This document shows positions 4,822 to 8,685 of a DNA stretch of 8,685 nt, piece by piece. The DNA is from Clostridiales bacterium (GTDB lineage Bacteria; Bacillota; Clostridia; Christensenellales; CAG-1252): NCBI GenBank assembly GCA_003445835.1, contig DMCI01000089.1, forward strand, positions 1 through 8,685, in the 5' to 3' direction. The notes under the pieces are model-generated. The model did no database searches, was not told the origin of the DNA, and saw nothing but the letters and a program-made list of their open reading frames with translations. The position numbers and the translations under genes are program-made. The number at the start of each line of letters is the position of its first letter. The first letter of the stretch is position 1.

Positions 4822-7800
4822 TTATTCTTCGTCTTCGTTTTTCTTTTCCGTCTCGTCCTCCTCCAAGGAGAAGCCGCTGCTACGCGCTATGATAAGTTCA
4901 TCGCCGTCATCGTGCGAAGCGGGTTTGGAAGGCGCCGTAATGGCGCTATCCGAAATGGCGCTGTCGGAGAGCAAACTGCTACCGTCATCCACATTCTGAT
5001 CCTCGTTAAACAAATCTTCCTTAAAGGAGCGTGTGGGGTGATACGCAGCGGTCTTGTCTCCCTTGGGCTTAAACGCCGTGGGCATAAAGCCCTTGGGCTT
5101 GTTTTCCTCTTTGCCCTTCTTATCCTCTTTGGACTTTTTGTCTTTTTTGTCCTTTTTATCCTTCTTTTTGTCCTTAGGTTCTTCGATCTCTATCGGCGCG
5201 GGAGCAGTAGGCTCGGGAATATCCATTGCCGCAACGTCCATCATATCCACATCGGACGCATCCGTAATAGCGCTATCCGACAAGAGATCGGAAGTATCGG
5301 CAGTCGTCTCCGTCGGCTGAACGGGTTTTACCGCGGGAACGGCGTCCTCCATAGGCGCAACGTCGGTAAAGAGATCATCCGAATTCCCTTCGGGAATGCT
5401 GAGATCGGGCTCTGCCGCGGGCTTGGGCGCAGGCGCGGTCACTGCGGTATCACTGAACATCGAATCACTATCGTCAGCGACGGGTACCGCAACTACGGGA
5501 ACGGGTTCTTCCTTGTGCTTCTTGGACGAGCCCTTTGCCCTCTTTTCGGCGGCAGCTTCCCTCTTCTTTTGCAGTTTCTCCTCGTTTTCTTTTTCGGCAA
5601 TTGCAGCTTTCTTTTTTGCGTTCTTCTTAGCTGCGAGGACGATCAAACGAACGAGGAAGTACAATCCGACGAGAACAAGGATGATCACCACGCCCCAAAT
5701 GATGTAGAACCATTCCTGCACTTCGGCGATCGCCACGTAATAGGCGCCGTCGTCGGTATAGATCACGTTCATACCCGATTGCACAAAGGAAAGAGCCTTG
5801 TTCGTGCCGTCTTGACGGAACGCCACGACGACGAGGCCGTCGCCCGCAACTTCGTTGTCGATGGGGAGGGTGATATCCAGTTCGTGCGTAGGTTGCTCTC
5901 CGTTTGCACTCTCCACCCTGTAGAAACGCATCGTCTTGTAAAGCATAATGCCCGAAAGCACGAATTTGCGTCCTTTATAGACTTCGTCTTCCTTCTCAAT
6001 CGGCGTCACCGTAAGCATATTTTGCAAATAAACGATGTTGATCTTGCCCGCCTGCGTCGTGATCACGTAATTGGGATCCGTCCCCGTAACGGTGGGCGTG
6101 ACGAGGTTTTCCCCGTCGTGGAACTCAACTTCGGGAACGGCGACGGTAAACCTGCTTTCCAGATCCTCACGAAGGGTTGCGGAAAGCCTGCTGCCGTTGT
6201 TTTCATTCAAATACTTAAGGACGGGGGTGACCACACGACCCGTGTTTTCGTAAGAAGCGTCTTCCACTGTCACGATCACGGGACGCGGAACGATCTTAAA
6301 GGTCGTTTCACCCGAAAGCACGCGCCAGGTACCGTTCACCTTTTGCCTGACAGAGAAAGTAAAGAATTCCGTTACGTCGACGCCGTCGTCGTACACGACG
6401 AAGGAACGGGCTGTGTTGTCGGGATACAAACGGTAATCACCGACGGTCTCACCCTGCACGCGACCGACGGAACTGGAGGGCAATAAAGTCAAATTGCCCA
6501 GCTTATTGGACTCCGCCTTGTCCATCGTAAAGGTGATCACGGGGTCTTTGTCCCCGTAGTATTTTTGCAACGTGACGCTCTCGTCCATCTTTACGACGAT
6601 ATTCACTCGCGTGACGGTATAATACTTGGGCGTTTCGTCAAAGGTCAAAACATAGTTGGAAGTCACGTTCTTTCCCATTGCGTTGACGACGTTTACCATC
6701 GTGCCCTGTCCGATACGGAACTTAACGGGGCTATCCGCTTCCGACGTTGTGGAATAAGCGAGTTTGCCGCTAAGCCTATCGCCGCCGACGGGAGGATTGG
6801 TGAGGAAGCGCTCGGTCACGTCCACGCCGTACACGCCGTTGGAATTCTTGAGCGTCATATCCAAAACGTAAGCGTTGTTTTCGTGAGAGAAGCCTTGTTG
6901 ATAAGTGGCTTCCTGATTCTTGGGGGAAATCCTAAGTTCACGCTTGTTGATGCGGAAATACTCCGCGACCTTGGTGATATCGTAATTGGAGCTGACGTCC
7001 TCGCCCTTTTTATCCAAAACTTTTACGTTGGACAAGGAGATCAAATATCTGCCTGCGTTCTCCCCCGAGGCGCGCGTCGCTTGATACGAGATCGTATCGC
7101 CGTAGATCAAGTGACCGTTTGTCACCGCGACCGCAAATTCGACGGGATCGTCGTCACCGTAGGTCTTCACTTGCCCCGCTTCGACCGAAACGGTGATCGG
7201 ACGGGCAACGATGCGGTAGTAGCAATCCTTTTCCAACGCAAGAGCAAAAAGATCTGAAATGGGATGCGCGGAATAGACCGCGCCGGTCGCTTCGTCATTA
7301 AGCGACAAGGTTGAAAGAACGATGGGATAATCGCCGACCGTACCACCGCCGTACGCGCCCTTTTCATAAGACAAAGCACCGACGGTAAGCGCCGTTTTAT
7401 CCAACGTCGGGAAAAGCTCGTCGATCAAAGCTTCGTCGTAAGAAAGGCGGAAAGCGATGGTGCTTTCGATCGAGTAAGGATTGTATTCACGAGTGACGAG
7501 GATCGTGGACCCCTCGTGCGCAGATTCTCCGTCGCGGAGCAACACGTTGATTGTGGCTTTGGTAATGCTTGCGCTAAAGGTCGGGTACTCCAGATCGTAG
7601 TACGCCGCATAAGCTTGCGGGAGGGCGTATTTGCCGTTTGTCGTCAAATTGACAGCGATATCTTCCGCCGGGAACACGGACGCAAACTCACCCGCAAGGG
7701 TGCCCGTAAGATCGGAAGCCTTGACGTTATGTACGTTGGCACCGCAAGGAACGCCGTCCACGGTCTTGACCGAAACGGTCTTTCTCGCTTCGTTAAAGGC

Positions 7801-8685
7801 AACGGTATTTTTGCCGTCAAACGACTTGTTCTTCGCACTGACGCCGCCGACCGTGAGGACTGCTTTGGAAATGGTGAACTCAAGATGCGGCATTGCGACC
7901 TTTTCACCCGAAACGCTTTCCGTAAGAGAATAGAAATTGTCTTTTAAGATGGTCTTACCGCCGTAGGTATAGTCCAAAAGATCTTTGAGGAAGATGACCT
8001 CGACGGCGTAATCACCGGGATCGGAAGGCGCGGCGTCGATCAAAGAATACACCGTCCCGGATTTTTGGTAATAACGCACGCGATAATGGGTATCGTAAGT
8101 CAAAGTAACGGCGCAATCCGTCCAAGCGTCCGAAACCGCGAAATTGGCTTGATACGCCTTTACCTTTGCGTCGTAGTACAAAGATTCGGACGTAGTAAAG
8201 GTGACCTTCATCAAACGCTGTTCAAAGATCTCAAAGCCGTAAACGAGGGTATCGCCGTTTGCCACGTAGTAATCGTTGCCCGCCGTATACTCACCCGAAT
8301 AATCTTCCAAACGATAAGCGATGATATCCTTTAAGAAAGTGATCTTGACGCGGTAACGTCCGCTGGTTTTAAAGGAAGTCACGTTCTCGTTGTTCGCCTC
8401 GTCAAGATAGGTGATCTTGTAATCTTTACCGTCACCCTCTTCCAAAGCAACTTCGGAAAAGTTGTTTTCAAAGCGAACGGAAATGGTCTTAAACTCGTCG
8501 TTTTCCGCAAAGGTATCGGGCATTTCATAAAGGACTTTGAGTTTGTTTTGATCCTTGATGCGGAAGACGTCGTCCACGTAGCACCAAGCGCTCAAAGAGA
8601 CTTCGCCGAGAACGCCGTCGCGGTCTTTGCCGTTTTTGAAAGTGTACTTTTCAAGATACTCGTCGTTTGTGCCGTCAGGTTCCAT
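4822..8685 (-). CDS. Large membrane-anchored surface protein with MBG-type repeats and acidic/lysine-rich cytoplasmic tail (N-terminus outside window)
   Basis: 1287 residues are visible. The reading frame is open to the right edge and no signal peptide is seen, so the real start probably lies beyond it; the edge ATG is not taken as the start. Residues 1 to about 900 are serial beta-rich Ig/MBG-like modules. The clearest begin ITVSVEAGQVKTYGDDDP (YGD at 509-511) and have a second YGD at 710-712. Each shows the typical GDTIS/GDY and SNY.I/SNYVLTF phrases and ends in a basic I-KRE or IVPRP linker. Residues 937-987 form a juxtamembrane domain of the kind common in Firmicute surface proteins. One transmembrane helix (about 993-1017) is followed by AAKKNAKKK, which sets the C-terminus inside. 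The 270-residue tail has a lysine/glutamate coiled-coil-like part, four copies of an SD-S/T-A-I motif, a K/D low-complexity stretch, and an acidic end. There is no LPXTG motif. Probable roles are envelope structure or adhesion; the exact function is unknown. Confidence 0.88.
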   Translation of the reverse strand: MEPDGTNDEYLEKYTFKNGKDRDGVLGEVSLSAWCYVDDVFRIKDQNKLKVLYEMPDTFAENDEFKTISVRFENNFSEVALEEGDGKDYKITYLDEANNENVTSFKTSGRYRVKITFLKDIIAYRLEDYSGEYTAGNDYYVANGDTLVYGFEIFEQRLMKVTFTTSESLYYDAKVKAYQANFAVSDAWTDCAVTLTYDTHYRVRYYQKSGTVYSLIDAAPSDPGDYAVEVIFLKDLLDYTYGGKTILKDNFYSLTESVSGEKVAMPHLEFTISKAVLTVGGVSAKNKSFDGKNTVAFNEARKTVSVKTVDGVPCGANVHNVKASDLTGTLAGEFASVFPAEDIAVNLTTNGKYALPQAYAAYYDLEYPTFSASITKATINVLLRDGESAHEGSTILVTREYNPYSIESTIAFRLSYDEALIDELFPTLDKTALTVGALSYEKGAYGGGTVGDYPIVLSTLSLNDEATGAVYSAHPISDLFALALEKDCYYRIVARPITVSVEAGQVKTYGDDDPVEFAVAVTNGHLIYGDTISYQATRASGENAGRYLISLSNVKVLDKKGEDVSSNYDITKVAEYFRINKRELRISPKNQEATYQQGFSHENNAYVLDMTLKNSNGVYGVDVTERFLTNPPVGGDRLSGKLAYSTTSEADSPVKFRIGQGTMVNVVNAMGKNVTSNYVLTFDETPKYYTVTRVNIVVKMDESVTLQKYYGDKDPVITFTMDKAESNKLGNLTLLPSSSVGRVQGETVGDYRLYPDNTARSFVVYDDGVDVTEFFTFSVRQKVNGTWRVLSGETTFKIVPRPVIVTVEDASYENTGRVVTPVLKYLNENNGSRLSATLREDLESRFTVAVPEVEFHDGENLVTPTVTGTDPNYVITTQAGKINIVYLQNMLTVTPIEKEDEVYKGRKFVLSGIMLYKTMRFYRVESANGEQPTHELDITLPIDNEVAGDGLVVVAFRQDGTNKALSFVQSGMNVIYTDDGAYYVAIAEVQEWFYIIWGVVIILVLVGLYFLVRLIVLAAKKNAKKKAAIAEKENEEKLQKKREAAAEKRAKGSSKKHKEEPVPVVAVPVADDSDSMFSDTAVTAPAPKPAAEPDLSIPEGNSDDLFTDVAPMEDAVPAVKPVQPTETTADTSDLLSDSAITDASDVDMMDVAAMDIPEPTAPAPIEIEEPKDKKKDKKDKKDKKSKEDKKGKEENKPKGFMPTAFKPKGDKTAAYHPTRSFKEDLFNEDQNVDDGSSLLSDSAISDSAITAPSKPASHDDGDELIIARSSGFSLEEDETEKKNEDEE

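Noticed and set aside
5108..5180. K/D-rich repeat in the MBG protein tail as a DNA repeat array
   Set aside because: It is low-complexity coding sequence within one reading frame, not a separate repeat element.
4810..6486. 558-residue open frame on the plus strand opposite the MBG protein gene
   Set aside because: It overlaps the clearly coding minus-strand gene, starts inside the terminator and T-run region, and its translation is Arg/His/Phe-rich with no recognisable domain. It is a by-product of codon bias on the other strand.
6565..7257. 230-residue plus-strand open frame within the MBG gene
   Set aside because: Antisense to the coding frame of the MBG repeats, with no independent support.

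Overview
The window looks like chromosomal DNA of a low-to-moderate-GC Bacillota (Clostridia-type) bacterium, probably an uncultured gut or anaerobic lineage. This rests on L21 and Maf of Firmicutes type, a maf-mreB-rplU gene order recalling the Bacillus cell-shape locus, strong AGGAGG ribosome sites on some genes, consensus sigma-A promoters, and a large MBG-repeat surface protein. No mobile element, phage gene, tRNA, rRNA or CRISPR array was seen. The genus cannot be named from sequence alone.

Layout: bases 1-1964 form a leftward block, maf > mreB-like > rplU (the rplU 3' end runs off the left edge). maf and mreB-like are one base apart and share a promoter upstream of maf. rplU has its own promoter and a structured leader that may be an L21 autoregulatory site. 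Bases 1965-2153 are a divergent intergenic region with the maf promoter and an unexplained hairpin plus T-run. Bases 2154-4760 form a rightward block: a five-helix TspO/MBR-like membrane protein, then type III pantothenate kinase (coaX) and ACT-domain homoserine dehydrogenase (hom) as a tight pair with their own promoter. A shared bidirectional terminator at 4774-4811 separates hom from a convergent, very large leftward gene. That gene fills the rest of the window and runs off the right edge. It encodes a single-pass membrane protein with an MBG-type ectodomain and a 270-residue charged cytoplasmic tail.

How the genes fit together: maf (nucleotide house-cleaning), the MreB-like protein (cell shape) and rplU (ribosome) are a shortened version of the classical maf-radC-mreBCD-min-rplU cluster. 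coaX (CoA synthesis) and hom (Thr/Met branch of the aspartate pathway) are unrelated housekeeping functions sharing a transcript. The large MBG protein is probably an envelope or adhesion protein that links the cell surface to the cytoplasm.

The most interesting points are: (1) maf and coaX each have a near-consensus promoter whose predicted start site is exactly the A of the ATG, with no Shine-Dalgarno, so both are predicted leaderless; (2) a perfect 20-bp palindrome abuts the coaX -35 and a second perfect palindrome covers its -10; (3) the MreB homologue has lost the phosphate-2 nucleotide-binding signature and its mreC/mreD partners are absent from the locus; (4) a short acidic motif is repeated in the cytoplasmic tail of the MBG protein; (5) a hairpin with a T-run in the maf/tspO-like gap ends no visible gene. 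I did not find a clear multi-gene novel system here.
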